64,000 nt of DNA from Hemileia vastatrix. Taxonomy: Eukaryota > Basidiomycota > Pucciniomycetes > Pucciniales > Zaghouaniaceae. The position numbers were made by a program, and so were the translations under genes. The stretch is taken from positions 7,571,501 to 7,635,500 of the forward strand of contig JASXTE010000011.1 in NCBI GenBank assembly GCA_030280995.1. The letters are read 5' to 3'. The notes beneath the pieces were generated by a model that was not told the DNA's origin, did not search any database, and was given only the letters and a program-made list of their open reading frames with translations. The number at the start of each line of letters is the position of its first letter. Positions within the stretch are counted from its first letter, which is position 1. Of the stretch, positions 34,234 through 45,330 are shown in pieces.

Positions 34234-35548
34234 ATGCCTCCCAGACATTCCAAATCTCAAAAGGTAACTCAAAAATCTGCTTCGTCACAAAAGTCTCCTC
34301 GTAAAGCAAGCCCTACACCTGAAAAATCAAAGGCAGGTTCAGGTCAGCTTAAAAAGGATGATTATCTCATCATAATCAACTTCCTTAAAATAAAATCAAA
34401 TTTTGAAGCATGTTTTGGATGTGAAAAGTCCACTCGTATTGGACGTCCACCTTCTTCAAAGGTTAATGGCTACTTGTTGATGGCCAATGAAGTAAGGAAG
34501 AAAACAAGGGGGAGAATCGATATCAATCCTAAACAAATGAAGGAGAGATTTAAGAGTTACCATTCAAAATATAAAAAGACTCATCATGCTGTAAATGAAA
34601 CTGGCTTTGTTATTGACGATGATGATTTGGAGATTGGAATTACTACTGTTTCCGAAAAGCTCAATGTCATGTGTCCTTTCTATGAGGAAATGGATAATCT
34701 TTTTGGCACCCGAGTTGATGTAAACCCTTGGTTTCTACACAATACTACTAAGCATATACCCTCTGGATCCAAACCTTCCTATAATCCTCCCAACACACCT
34801 TAACTTGAAGAAGATCAATCCCCTCCACCTTCTAACCATAGTTCAGCTGAAGATGATCCCAACTATCAAGCAGAACAATTATATCGCAGAAGATCTGAAT
34901 CCTCAGAGGCCCAAAATTTAAATGTATGTTTACTTTTTGTTTTTTCTTCAATTCTTCTCTGAATTTCTCTTTCTTTCTAGTCTCCTCCTACTCAAACTCA
35001 ATCTCCATTAAATAATCTCAATTCTGGAAATGTGAATACCTCTTTAGAAGCTGCTTTAGAAGAACTTCCTGAAGCCTCTTGTTCAAACTCCAAACTAAAG
35101 CGTCGAGCCTCAACTTCAATGAACTTGAACCATCTATTAAAACGTGGTAATACTTCAACAAGCTCATTTGGCTCCCTTGAGGAATATTTTGAAAAAAAAG
35201 ATATAAGTAAGTTTTGTTTACTATATATCTTAATCATTAACTCATTTATTTATTTATTTCAATTTAATTTTCTCAGCGAAATCAACTATTGCAAATAATG
35301 CCCTTGACTTTGAGAAGATGAAGTTTGATCATATGCTAAGGAAAGATCAGCAAGCCTTAGATTTGGAAGAAAAAAAATTTGAGGTAGAGCAGATGGAAAG
35401 AGTAAATGACCGTCAATTTCAAAGAGAAATGGCTACTTGTGAATTGGAAAAACAAGAGAGTTTTAAAAAAAAAGATTTCATTATGGAATGTGTTAAAAAT
35501 GGCCAATCTTATGAGGACATTAAAAAATTACTTGACCTTTTCAATTGA
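34234..35548 (+). CDS. SANT/Myb-like DNA-binding protein of Harbinger C (one in-frame stop)
   Basis: Exons 34234-34923, 34981-35206 and 35277-35548 with GT-AG introns of 57 and 70 bp. Together they encode 395 aa except for a TAA at codon 190 (34801-34803). The conserved region has QLKKDDYLIIINFLK, GRPPSSKVNGYLLMANE and RGRIDINPKQMKERF, typical of the SANT/Myb-like partner protein in fungal and plant Harbingers. The middle is acidic and Ser/Pro-rich. The C-terminus is a Glu/Lys-rich coiled coil ending KKKDFIMECVKNGQ. The single TAA (ACACCT TAA) could be recent. Its likely role is DNA binding at the element ends and help to the transposase. Confidence 0.78.
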
Positions 35549-36122
35549 TAAATTGTTTTTCTAGTTAATTTAATTTTGGTAATATTTTCTTATATGCTGA
35601 CTTATAAAAGGAAAAGAATATAGTACGTTATTTTTGACAAAAATTTGAATGTATAATAAAAATTTTCTATCTTTACTTTCTAGTCAAAAAGTTTGCTTAT
35701 CTAAATTTTTCTAAGTCATCAATTTCACATGTCAGATTTAAAAAATTGGCAATGCCCTCCCCTGCATTTTATTGAAACAAGGGGTGGGTACCACCAAATT
35801 TTTCTAAGTCATCAATTTCACATGTCAGATTTAAAAAATTGGCAATACCCTCCCCTGCATTTTATTGAAGTAAAGGGTGAAAGTCATCAAAATACAATAT
35901 AATTACATAAATTAATTAATATATAAATAAGATATGTCAAGTATACTACTTTTAAAGTAATGACAATTCCTTAAGCCAAAATGCAGATCAAGTCTAGAAA
36001 CTAGGTTCAATGCAAAGTATTTTTTGAAGCAACTTATTTAAATAATACTTTATTAAATTAAGTTGATCAATAAAGATTGATTGACAATATTGCAATTCTT
36101 AAATACAATAATTTTATTAAAA
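35549..36122. repeat. Non-coding part of C with two 80-bp repeats
   Basis: About 35705-35790 and 35797-35880 are near-identical (ttctaagtcatcaatttcac, then cctgcattttattgaa). They match the iterated segments of A at 11350-11790. The rest is AT-rich with no gene. Confidence 0.65.
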
Positions 36123-36535
36123 AATTTCAGATTACATATAAAAAAAATCAGTGACTTTTTCTATTACTTACAACTGTTTTTACAGAATTGAAAACTATGT
36201 TTCAGCTAATATTTTATGGAAGTGAACTCTGTTCTTCGCCCGAAGAACAGAGTTCATCCTCCTATTTTCACACTCTGTTTAAAAAGAATAAAATGACTTA
36301 CCTGGAGAGATGAGTTGAGAAAAAAGAAATATAAGTGAATGGAAGTGAACTCTGTTCTTTGCCCGAAGAACAGAGTTCATCCTCCTATTTTCACACTCTG
36401 TTTAAAAAGAATAAAATGACTTACCTGGAGAGATGAGTTGAGAAAAAAGAAATATAAGTGAATGGAAGTGAACTCTGTTCTTTGCCCGAAGAACAGAGTT
36501 CATCCTCCTATTTTCACACTCTGTTTGCACCAATC
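36123..36535. repeat. 123-bp tandem repeat carrying the 14-bp hairpin in C
   Basis: The hairpins GAACTCTGTTCTT(C/T)..GAAGAACAGAGTTC lie at 36224-36255, 36347-36378 and 36470-36501, exactly 123 bp apart. Between them is the sequence aaaaagaataaaatgactta followed by cctggagagatgag, which also occurs in A near 16838. In the second and third copies the innermost pair becomes T with G, a wobble pair in RNA. Confidence 0.9.
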
Positions 36536-36654
36536 TCCATCCCTTTCAATTCTATCAACACATGCTTGTCTTCCCTCCCCATGCCTTTCGCTATCCTCCC
36601 AGCCCCATTGTATGCCATCCTCTTTTGATCCCCATTTCACCCCTCTCAACCTCT

Positions 36655-36757
36655 CGGCGGACTTGCTAGCAAGTCCGCCCCCCATATTGCATGGTGTTAA
36701 TGAACGATTAGCTGCAATCGTTCAATAACTTAACGATTCGTTAACGAATCGTTAAGT
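36655..36757. repeat. MITE end fragment followed by a 30-bp perfect palindrome
   Basis: 36657-36697 matches the right end of the 261-bp MITE (the GGACTTGCTAGCAAGTCC palindrome, then gccccccatattg and tggtg). It is followed by gaacgatt..aatcgttc and then a perfect 30-bp palindrome at 36728-36757 with the half-site ACTTAACGATTCGTT. Confidence 0.75.
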
Positions 36758-37033
36758 GAAGGTTAAGGGGGGGTAGGAGGGATATGAGGGAGGATTTGGG
36801 GGAGTTTTGAGGGGGATAGGAGGGGGGTTTGGAGGGGGGGTTAGAGGCGGGTTTGGTGGGGATTTGGAGGGAGGATTTGGGGGATTTGGTGGGGGGTGGA
36901 GTGGAATGAGGGGAAGATATGAGGAGACCAAGAAGGGGGAGAAAGGGAGAGATGAGACCAAAGAGGGAGAAAAGGGAGGTTAGAGTGAGCCAAGGAGGGG
37001 TGAATGAGGCAGCCAAAGGGGGGAAAAGGGGGA
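36758..37033. repeat. G-rich low-complexity tract
   Basis: About 275 bp in which the + strand is dominated by runs of three to seven G separated by short A/T stretches (for example gaggggggtttggagggggg). It is strikingly unlike the AT-rich surroundings and could form G-quadruplexes on the + strand. It joins abruptly to transposase sequence at about 37034. Confidence 0.85.
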
Positions 37034-37510
37034 TGATTCCAAGGAGTTGATGGCAGTGATACATCATTTGGTATAAGTGTTAACTGAACCATACCCTAAA
37101 TCAAAGACATTTTCTAAACGTTTCAAAGCGGCTCCATTACCATTTGAACCCAAACGGCATAGTGTGATGGCCAATTGAATTGAAGGATGTCGTTGTTCTT
37201 TTTGAGAATTATTGTGAAATATGGGATGATCCTGAATAAGCTCAAGCAATTTAAGGAAAAATTCCTGAGAAGTCCTGAACAGCTGTCTAAAACTGGGTGT
37301 AGATAGGTTAAGAAGTGTTTGGATGGTGTACTTGGGGGTATGAAGTACTTGAGGCTTTCTGGGAAGAAGGTAACGTTTCCTGGCCATTTTTGATAAAACG
37401 ACAAAATCTTCTTCTAGATCAGAATCGGAATCAGAGTCCAAGAGCAGTTCAAGCGCCATGAAAGTCATTGTTTTATGTAATTTATCACGATTTGAAAGTG
37501 AGGAAGGCAT
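37034..37510 (-). pseudogene. Truncated Harbinger transposase of element C
   Basis: The start codon at 37510 and the first 150 or so residues match the B transposase closely (MPSSLSNRDKLHK through VFDLGYGSVNTYTK). The sequence stops matching at 37034, just before the first catalytic Asp, where the G-rich tract begins. No catalytic residue remains, so no nuclease can be made. Confidence 0.88.
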
Positions 37511-37959
37511 GACTCTTATATGATATGATATGAAGATGTAAGTGATGTACAATGTTTTGAGTTATGAAGTGTTATTCTGCGGAGTGCTGCGTATGAATGG
37601 GATGATGCTGAAAAATCAGTGAAATGGGACTTGATGGTGAAATCAGCACTTTTGGTTGAGAAAGTGCGGATTTGAGTGAAATAAGTGACTTATTTCATTT
37701 TGAAATCCACCAGTATTGGGGCTAGTGTGTTTTGGAAATCCGCACTTATTTAAGTGCGGATTTGGTCAAATTTAAGTGCGGATTTGTAAGTGCGGATTTG
37801 CCAGAACTGACACCCCCTATTGAAATGATTATTCAGCTAATGAAAAAGACAAGTTCTTCTTTAATTCCTGGTTTTCCCACAGATCCCAACCATTTCATCA
37901 TGCCTGACAGATGGAAAGGATTCCCCATCAGTTTTGGTGGAGACTGTGCCTATTTTTAA

Positions 37960-40186
37960 TCTTCACCTTCATTTCTTTTTGATTATTTCTGTCCCCTAAG
38001 CACTTGAAAATAGCCTTCTTTGAATATGTTTGCCTTCAAAAATATCATAAAATTCATAACATTCATAAAAAAATCATCATGAGCAAAGCCTGTAGCACTT
38101 TGAGATGCACTTTTTTGCTAACTTTTTTAAAAAAAATTAAGTGACTTCCTGACTGTGCTCCATCTACTTTCTTTAAGTAGCTTTTCACCTTTTAAATACT
38201 TATTAATTTTGAGATTTTCCATGAATTCAGATGCCTAAATAGGGTGCTTCATCTGCCAATCTTCTTCAGATAAAGTTACCAGCCTTCTGCTAAGTCTACA
38301 GTAGCTTCCTGAATTTCTTAGACGGCTTTTCCTCTATCCAGTTCATCCACTTCTTCATATCCCCTCTAATGAAAATAATTCTTCATTCCTTATAATCTCC
38401 CTCAAGTGCAAATGCCAACTGCCTATTCAGCCATAGATTCTTCATAATTTTAAGTTCCCTATCTGTTACAGCTGCATCATAGCCTCTTATGATTTATGCT
38501 TATAATCTTTTCATATACAAAAACTGATGATAGTTTACCCTCTTCCTGGAGCATAAAAATAATGTTGATAATTTATTTTTAGTCTATACTCATAATGAAG
38601 TATAAAAATAATGTTGATAATTTATTTTCAGTTTATACTTATCCTGGAGTCTCTTTTTCCCTTACTGGAACTCCCCTAGGATAGAGTCGTTGGACCTGAT
38701 CTGTTGATGTGGTATGCATGAAGAAAGAAGCAGTCATTTGGCACATGGAAGGATCAAAATATTCTACCTAAAATGGAAAGGGTTCATGCCCAGATTACAA
38801 GGATTAGATTTTCAAATATCTGATGGCTTTCTCTTGAATTTTTGTCTTGATGATGGTTAAATGATTTTGGAGATTTATGGCAGCTATTTGGGTGATCAGT
38901 ACTCCTGTCTCTGTCAGTTTAAAAGTTTAAAGGAATATATTAGCAGGTTATGGTCCAGAGAAATATCCGGTTGTACTTCTATATAGCTTCTTATTTAGTC
39001 TTATTTTTATGTCTTGATGATATTTTTGAGATAGTTAGGATTTGGTTGTTAATTTTGTGATTTCAAGTTTTGGAAGTTTACTAGTTTATTGTTTTATTTG
39101 TTTTGTGGTGGGAATTCCATATGTCTGAAAATGGCATGCTACAGAACACCCACAGCACAGTTTCTAATGGAATGCTAAGCCATTCCCACAGCACATTTGC
39201 CAGTGGTATGTCACAGTATGTCATGCCATGGCATATGAAGAGGAAGAAAAAAAAGAGAGAAGGGGGTTATCAGATTTTAACCATCATCTTTTTTTAAACA
39301 GTCAATTAGTTAGCTATTAAGGAATATTTTAACAAGTCAATGAATATAATTATTCTATTGTTATTAAACATTTCATAAGAGTAATCCTAGAGATTGTATA
39401 GGACTTCTACATATCATTAGACTGAGATTTTTATACTCTTTCTTTTGAGAATATCAAAATCATTATTTCTGTTACTTCAGGTTTTCAAGTATCAGTCCCA
39501 ATTCTCTACATAAAGCTCATTCCACATTACTTTTCTAGGAAAACAGGAGTTTTTTCTACATTCTCCAACTCTTCTCAGTTCTGCTTACAGCAAGGCAACT
39601 GTAAGAGCTCTTCTACACAGAGGGAAAAAGAGTGAACTAGACATAAAGTTCAGTTTTTAGTCACAGGGAACACTTCTGGGTCTGTTTTATTAAGTAAAAC
39701 TGTTTCAAAATAATGAGAGTGACCCAGGTTGTGCTCACATTTTTTTTGTTTTTCTAATGTTGGCAACCTTCCTTCTGGTGCCTTTCCCCCCTCTTCTCTA
39801 ATCAATAGTGAGTTTTTTCTACTTTTGTTTTTCTATAATTAATTTTACCTCTTTCTGTAACTTCTTTTTTTCTCTAAACCATCCTTCTCTTTATCTTGAA
39901 CAATTCTCATCTCTCTTCTGCACATTCCTAAGTCCATCTTTGGTAAGAAAATAAAAATCAAAAAATATCAACATCAAAAGTAATAGCAAGGCATATTCCT
40001 AAAAAGAAATAGACTAGCATACCATAAGCTACATAATTATTGGAAATGTAAATTTGAAAAAATAGTTCTGGTTCATGGAATCAGAACATTCCCCAGTATA
40101 CTTTGTTAAAAAAATGGGGTGCAGCAGAAACTGAACTATGTCATGCTCAGCTCAAAGTTGTTCAAAAAAATGCTTTTCTCTTGGCC
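37960..40186. other. Unassigned AT-rich region
   Basis: No convincing gene. A segment of about 45 bp with taaaaataatgttgataatt is tandemly duplicated at about 38556-38640. At 39105-39235 a short motif with cacccacagcacag, caatggaatgct-like and catgccatggcat sequence is repeated imperfectly. A hairpin-bearing segment at about 39560-39620 matches the E2 leader (41530-41590), so part of this region may be another E leader remnant. Confidence 0.45.
39584..39605 (+). other. 22-nt hairpin, copy 1
   Basis: CTTACAG, loop CAAGGCAA, CTGTAAG, a perfect 7-bp stem. The flanks ttctg and ag are also shared with the copy at 41553-41574. Confidence 0.7.
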
Positions 40187-40508
40187 TGCAGTTTTCTATA
40201 CAAGATTTAATATTAGCCCCTCATAAAACATCTATGTTTACATCCCCTACATTTAATGAGATTTCCAACTACATAATAAGCACTGTACCACCTTCCATAC
40301 CTACTATAAAAACATGTGCTTGATGTGTGAGTATTCACTAATTGTAAAATCCTCGGCACTTAGTAAGAGCCATTCCCTATTAAGAGTCTTATTTTTGTTT
40401 TCTTATCTTCAAGCACCTCATATTTTCTTGTTTGTTTATCCACCTATTATACCTAGTTCTGTGTTTGACCATATTTTGCAGGTTTTCTAGACTAACAGTG
40501 ATAGATAC
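40187..40508 (+). repeat. Dispersed repeat copy 2 (partner at 24762-25073)
   Basis: Matches copy 1 until gatacttg, where the E2 LTR begins. Element E2 therefore appears to be inserted at the end of this repeat. Confidence 0.65.
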
Positions 40509-41721
40509 TTGTTATGGAAGTCTAAATTTTAGTATGGAACTAGGTTTATTAAAAAAGAGGATTGATGGGGGTGATTATTGAGATTAGAAAACCCAATCTA
40601 ATTTTATAATGGTTTATATTTAAAGGAATGAGTACTTAAAAGGGTTAAAAAGGGTTAATTTTCTGAGTCAGGATTAAAAAACAAATTAATAGCCAGAAAA
40701 TTTAACATAGGTCAAAAAGTGTATTGAAATTATTTTCAGGAGTCTCAAGAACATTTAGATATTTTCAGAGAATTTTTCTATTTTTCTTCTATTTCTTATA
40801 ATTTTATAAAGTATTTTTAATTTTTTATAAGTTACTTAGCTTTGATGATTTTTACAAGATAAAAAGGTCTGCACAGACTATGAAAATTGTATGGGATTAT
40901 AAAGGAGAAGTAGCTCAATCATCTGCAATTTTACTGGATTTTTTGTTAGTGGTTTAAGTTTCTAGTTAAGTCCAGAAGTTCAGACAAGCTTTGGGATGCT
41001 GAAGTTCAGACATGCTCTGCCTGTGAAAAAGAAATCATGTGACATACTATGCATATAAAGTCTGTAGACTCATAGTTAGATGAGGATCTTATCATACAGA
41101 CATCTTGACTTAGAAAAAAAACCATTAACAACAACATCATATATTAACAACCATCATTATTATTTTACAAAAAAAATTATAAAATTGTAATACCATTATA
41201 AATATAACAGTTTTACATAACATATTATAACTTTAACTCAGAAACTCAAAAATATTAATCTATAGGGTATCATTGTAAAGGTCTCTACATCAGAAAAATT
41301 ATTATAGCAACTAAATCCAATAAGAATATAATATTCAATCATTTAAATAACTTTTCTGAAGACAGCTTCACTGTTGTATTTCTTTCCCTCATTACAAAGA
41401 ACACAGATTCTGGATCTCAATTCTGTTAATAATAAATAGCTTATTGGTCATTTTATATCAAGTAGAGGTTTTAGCTTAGCTAATTGTGAACTCTTTATTA
41501 ACTTAAAGGGATAGGGTTTTCTTTGGTTTATCCAACTCCATTTTGTTTTCTGCTTACAGCAAGGCAACTGTAAGAGTCTTTCTACATTGGTAAAGCCCAA
41601 TGTGGGGTTTGAATTATCTAGCTTTTAGAAATCTTACTTGGTACTTGAACTATCTTAGCCTGAAAGAGGCTTACTTATTTAGCGCTTATCTTATTTTAAT
41701 GGTTTATCTTAAACTTTTGGG
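40509..41721 (+). other. E2 5' LTR and leader
   Basis: The first 400 bp match the LTR at 21699-22085 (tgttatgg here, ttcaggagtctcaagaac, tctgcacagactatgaaaat). The boundary between LTR and leader is not clear. The leader carries the hairpin at 41553-41574. No gene is visible. Confidence 0.6.
41553..41574 (+). other. 22-nt hairpin, copy 2 (E2 leader)
   Basis: Same arms and loop as the copy at 39584-39605. It contains a splice-acceptor-like cttacag next to a donor-like GTAAGAG, about 150 bp before the gag ATG. Confidence 0.7.
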
Positions 41722-43546
41722 ATGTCTTCTGCTTCTGGATCTGGTGTTTCTATTCCTGGAAATTCATTAGTCAGGATTGTATCTTTGAATGAGCCCAAGT
41801 TTAAATGGGAAGAAGTTAAATGACTCTTAAATTGTTATGAAGCTGCTGCTTCTGTTGATGGGACTTCAAATTTAGGCATGGTGAAGCAAATTAGGTTCTT
41901 TATTGTGGACAGAGAGGTGAAAATGGAGGTCATTGCTATGGATGGTTATAAAAGATGGGACTGGTTGAAATTATCAGAAGAGATTATTGATAGGGGATTC
42001 AGGTATACTATTGTGGACCTTAACAAGATTGTCAGTGATTAGCAAGTAAAGGGTGGTGTTTCAACTGTGGTGGACTTCAAAAGGTTATGTAGGCAGCTTG
42101 ATGAAGTGGTGGAATATTTGATTCTGGTGGAGGAGATAGACCATGAAAATCAAGCAAAGGATTTATTTTGGTCATCTTTTACTAGGGACATCAGAATGGA
42201 TGTATTGAAGGAGCTGTCTAGAAAAAACTTGATAAAGAAACAGAAACCACCTTCTCTAGAGGTTATTAAAGAAAACATTCAGGAATATTTAGAGCTAATA
42301 GAATTGGAAAAGTATCAAGAATCTTGTACTCAATATTTAAGCAAGGTTAGTGAAGTTTTGGCCAAAAATAATGATATTATGGTCAACTCTCAGGAGGAAA
42401 AGAAGGCTCAGTTGGGTTAGCCTATTTCTAAAGTTGAGGAGGATGTTGATAATAAAATGGTGGATCATATATCTTACTTAACTTAGCAATTCAGAGTTAT
42501 TATTCAAGAAAATCAGAAGGCCAACAGAGCACATGTGGTTTCATCTTCTACTTCTTCTTCTTATAAATCAAGAGGTTATGAGAGGAGGTATTATGAAAAT
42601 AATGGCAATGAAAACAGTTTAATGGGAATGGAAATGGCAATGGTGGTAGTAATGGTAATGGTAATGGAGGAAATGGCTTCATAGGTGGAAATAGTGAACT
42701 TAGGGTGTGCTCCTATTGTAAAAAGAGGGGGCACAAAGCAGAATATTGTTATTTTTTGGACAAGGACTTGCAGGCTGGTAGAGTCAAATTTGATGCAAAG
42801 GTTTACAAATTCCCTGATTGATATTTCATCAAACCCAGTGACAGGAAATCTTCTTCAGATTCAGTTAGAAGGGATATGATGGCTAAAAGGAGAGCCAGAA
42901 TTGAAGAATTAACCAGTGATGATGGTGAAAATGTAAAAGGTGGTAAAAAGAATGGTAATAATGATGGTTGAAAAGTAGATAAGGGAAAAAAAAGAAGGCC
43001 AGTAAGGCCGCTTTCACAACTTCATTTGGTGAATTTAGGTTGGGAATGGTCACTAAGGTGGATGGTAACTGTATGATTGGGGAGTATGATTTTTATGCTT
43101 CCAGAAGAGTAGCTGCTACTAAAGGTAAAAGTAGAATTCAAAGCCAACTTAGGGAAAAACCAAGCAAGGCTGAAATTAAGAATATTGAGAAGAAACCTTA
43201 CACCAAGGACAAAATTTATAAAATGAAGAGGGGAATGGCAGATAAAGGGTCTCCCAGTTATGGAAAATTTGATTTAAATGGTGAGCCTATGCCCAAAGAA
43301 GAAAAATCTGATTCTGAGGAGGATTTACCAATAGCATCTCTCCCCAGACCAAGCTTTTCTGGTCCTACTCCTATGGAAGGGGTAAGGAGAACCAGTGATG
43401 GATGTGGATTAGTGAAAGAAGCTGGTGATGTAGCTAGGGTTATGGTGGATGAATATTTTATTATGGAGGGTGAAGATGGAAATTTGTGTCATCAAGAGGT
43501 TCCCAGGGCCAAGGTTTTAAAAATAAAGTTCAAGATGAAAGGTCAG
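41722..43546 (+). pseudogene. gag: E2 gag with zinc knuckle
   Basis: The ATG at 41722 (MSSASGSGVSIPG) follows the leader. Stops at 41821, 42040, 42418 and 42484 sit where the consensus is probably Arg or Gln (CGA to TGA, CAG to TAG). The block 42067-42420 is the helical capsid-like part. A Gly/Asn-rich stretch precedes a CCHC knuckle, CSYCKKRGHKAEYC, at about 42706-42747, which is read in the frame that also gives ARIEELTSDDGENV. The block 43040-43549 includes SGPTPMEGVRRTSDG, shared with E1b. This protein would coat retrotransposon RNA. Confidence 0.75.
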
Positions 43547-43549
43547 TAG

Positions 43550-44064
43550 TATCTGGTCAAGAAAATGCTATGGAAACAGTTTTGGGTAGGGTGAATCAAC
43601 TCCAGATTCCTCTATCTCTAGATGAATTATTTATGATTATTCCTGCCCTTTCAGAGAAGCAGATGAAGCAGCTGAAAAGTTGACAGGTGTCTTTAGGAGA
43701 GGTGGAGTATATTTGTGAAAATGTGGAGAATTTTGAAGAGGAGGTGGAAACTTATTTTTCTGTTCCTCTAGGGTATTTAATAGTAATTTTAAATGGTAAA
43801 GAGGTAAAGGCCCTTGAAGATTCTGGGTCTCAAATTAACTTAATTTCTTTAGGGAAAGTAACTATTTTAGGCTTTCCAATTGAGTCTGGCACAGGTGGAA
43901 ATTTAAGAGGTATAGGTGCACATGCAACCAAACTTATGGGAATAGCTGGACATGTCAAATTAAGTGTAGGTAAATCTGTTGGTAGGGTGCATTTTTATGT
44001 GGCCAGAGGAGCTGTGAAAACAGCTCTTAGTGGGACATTTTTAATATATTTCAAGGTTGGATAG
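43550..44064 (+). pseudogene. E2 retropepsin
   Basis: VILNGKEVKALEDSGSQINL carries the Asp-Ser-Gly active site (about 43786-43845). Downstream GNLRGIGAHATKLMGIAGHV is like the flap and core of gypsy proteases. A stop at 43682-43684 and another at the end of the block break continuity. The equivalent in E1b (22930-23250) reads SLVDSGSQIYLI. Confidence 0.7.
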
Positions 44065-45330
44065 GTTATCAGAGTGGAATGAGGATTATTTTAGAGATAA
44101 CTGGAGATGATATGAGATAGCTTCATATGCAATTGGCACCTCCAGGGTTGATGGTTGGGAAACAAGGCCTGGACTCACTACTATGTGTCAGTCTTTTATA
44201 TGCACCAAGAAGAGGCAAATAAAAAGTTCAGAATCAGGTGAATTTGTAAAAAAAGATAAGTATGAAGATCCTCATTTTTTGAGGTAGTAGGGACTTATTG
44301 CTCTAATGTTGAAATCTCTCCTCAAGAAGAGATCTTGGATTGCAATTGTTTGGCTCACTTGGAGATAATTCAAGGGGATTCTAAATTATTCTCTGTTGAT
44401 ATTTCATTGAAATGTCTTTATGTGTTGGATTTTTCTATATGTTTATATTTATCAAATTATTCTATAAAATTTAAAAATGGTCCAAAGGGAAAGATGGGAT
44501 TTCTAACGTTGAATAAAATTTGGAAAGGGAATTTTTCTAATTGTGGTGATGATAGTGGTGGATTATTTTATGGCCTTCAGAAAGAGAATATATTGCAACT
44601 ATCTCATCAAAATCAACAAAAAAAATCTTAGTACAATTAATTCACAAAAAAATAATATTTGTGATGGTTCTATTTCTGTCCTCCAAAAAGAGGATAAACT
44701 GCTAACTTTATTTACTGGTGATTTTATGGTAGAAAAAGGTAGAAAAGGTTTTTTAAATTAGATGTTAAAATAGATGAAGGAAAAGGGGGTGGTAATGAAA
44801 ATATTGAAAATAAAAAATTTATTTCAACTTATTCTGTATCTGATTCTGATTCAGAAGATGAAGAAGATTCTTATTATGAACTATATAATGGTGAATCTAT
44901 AATGGATCAAGTATCTCAAGTAAAAGTGGACATTTATGCGGAAAAATATAAAAAGGTAGCAAACAAAATTAGAACAATCAATGAACCACTGCCAGCCAAA
45001 TTGAATCTGCCTTTGAAAAGACCAGCTTTATCAAGAGATCCATATCACTTTCTTTTAGTCAAGAACCTACTTAAATTTCCTGAAACTTAAAGGATCAATT
45101 TTAGGAGATTGGAGATTGTTAATTTTGAACCTGAAGATTGGCTGTCAGGTGAAGAAAAAAAGTTGTTGTTGGATGTAATGGTTAAGAGGGAGAACACAAT
45201 TGCATTTGTGGAAGAGGAGAAAGGTATTTTAAGGAGTTCTTACATAGAGCCCCCTAAGATTCTAGTTTTTTGTCATGAACCATGGCAACAGAAACCTATT
45301 CCTATACTCATTGCTTTAAAAGAAGATTAA
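44065..45330 (+). pseudogene. E2 region between protease and RT
   Basis: Decayed coding sequence. The block 44335-44631 and the repeated LQKE(D/N)-like codons at 44575 and 44690 are recognisable in E1b too (about 23870). 44902-45090 (VSQVKVDIYAEKYKKVANKI) and 45109-45330 (NFEPEDWLSGEEKKLLLDVM, then SSYIEPPKI) precede the RT fingers. The function of the spacer is not known. Confidence 0.55.

Larger units (their letters stand above)
33863..37818. mobile_element. PIF/Harbinger-like transposon C
   Basis: Same TIR as B (AGGGGGTGTCAGTTCTG) at both ends, with TSD att at 33860-33862 and 37819-37821. Subterminal AAGTGCGGATTT motifs are present at both ends. The SANT-like gene is nearly intact. The transposase is truncated: only the N-terminal part remains, and its catalytic part is replaced by hairpin repeats, a MITE end, a palindrome and a G-rich tract. 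C and B thus carry complementary halves of the transposition machinery. Confidence 0.9.
27190..37959 (+). pseudogene. Gene Y, Cys-rich (Zn2Cys6-like) gene interrupted by two transposons
   Basis: The N-terminal exon begins at 27190 and contains CAFCYHFKFNC (Cys-x2-Cys-x6-Cys). Further on is ACDNFFKYHKTC, which fits a second Cys-x2-Cys-x6-Cys with the middle Cys changed to Phe. This resembles a fungal Zn2Cys6 DNA-binding region. The frame is cut at 27434 by the minus-strand G element and resumes without a shift at 33449 (THPSTETFPVDS) to about 33641, where a TGA precedes a GTAAGT donor. Harbinger C (33863-37818) lies beyond that donor. A short frame after it (37822-37959, ending FGGDCAYF) may be a later exon. 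The family is not recognised; the zinc-binding call is pattern-based. Confidence 0.45.

Noticed and set aside
36741..37092. Pro-rich frames on the minus strand
   Set aside because: Produced by the complement of the G-rich low-complexity tract; not genes.
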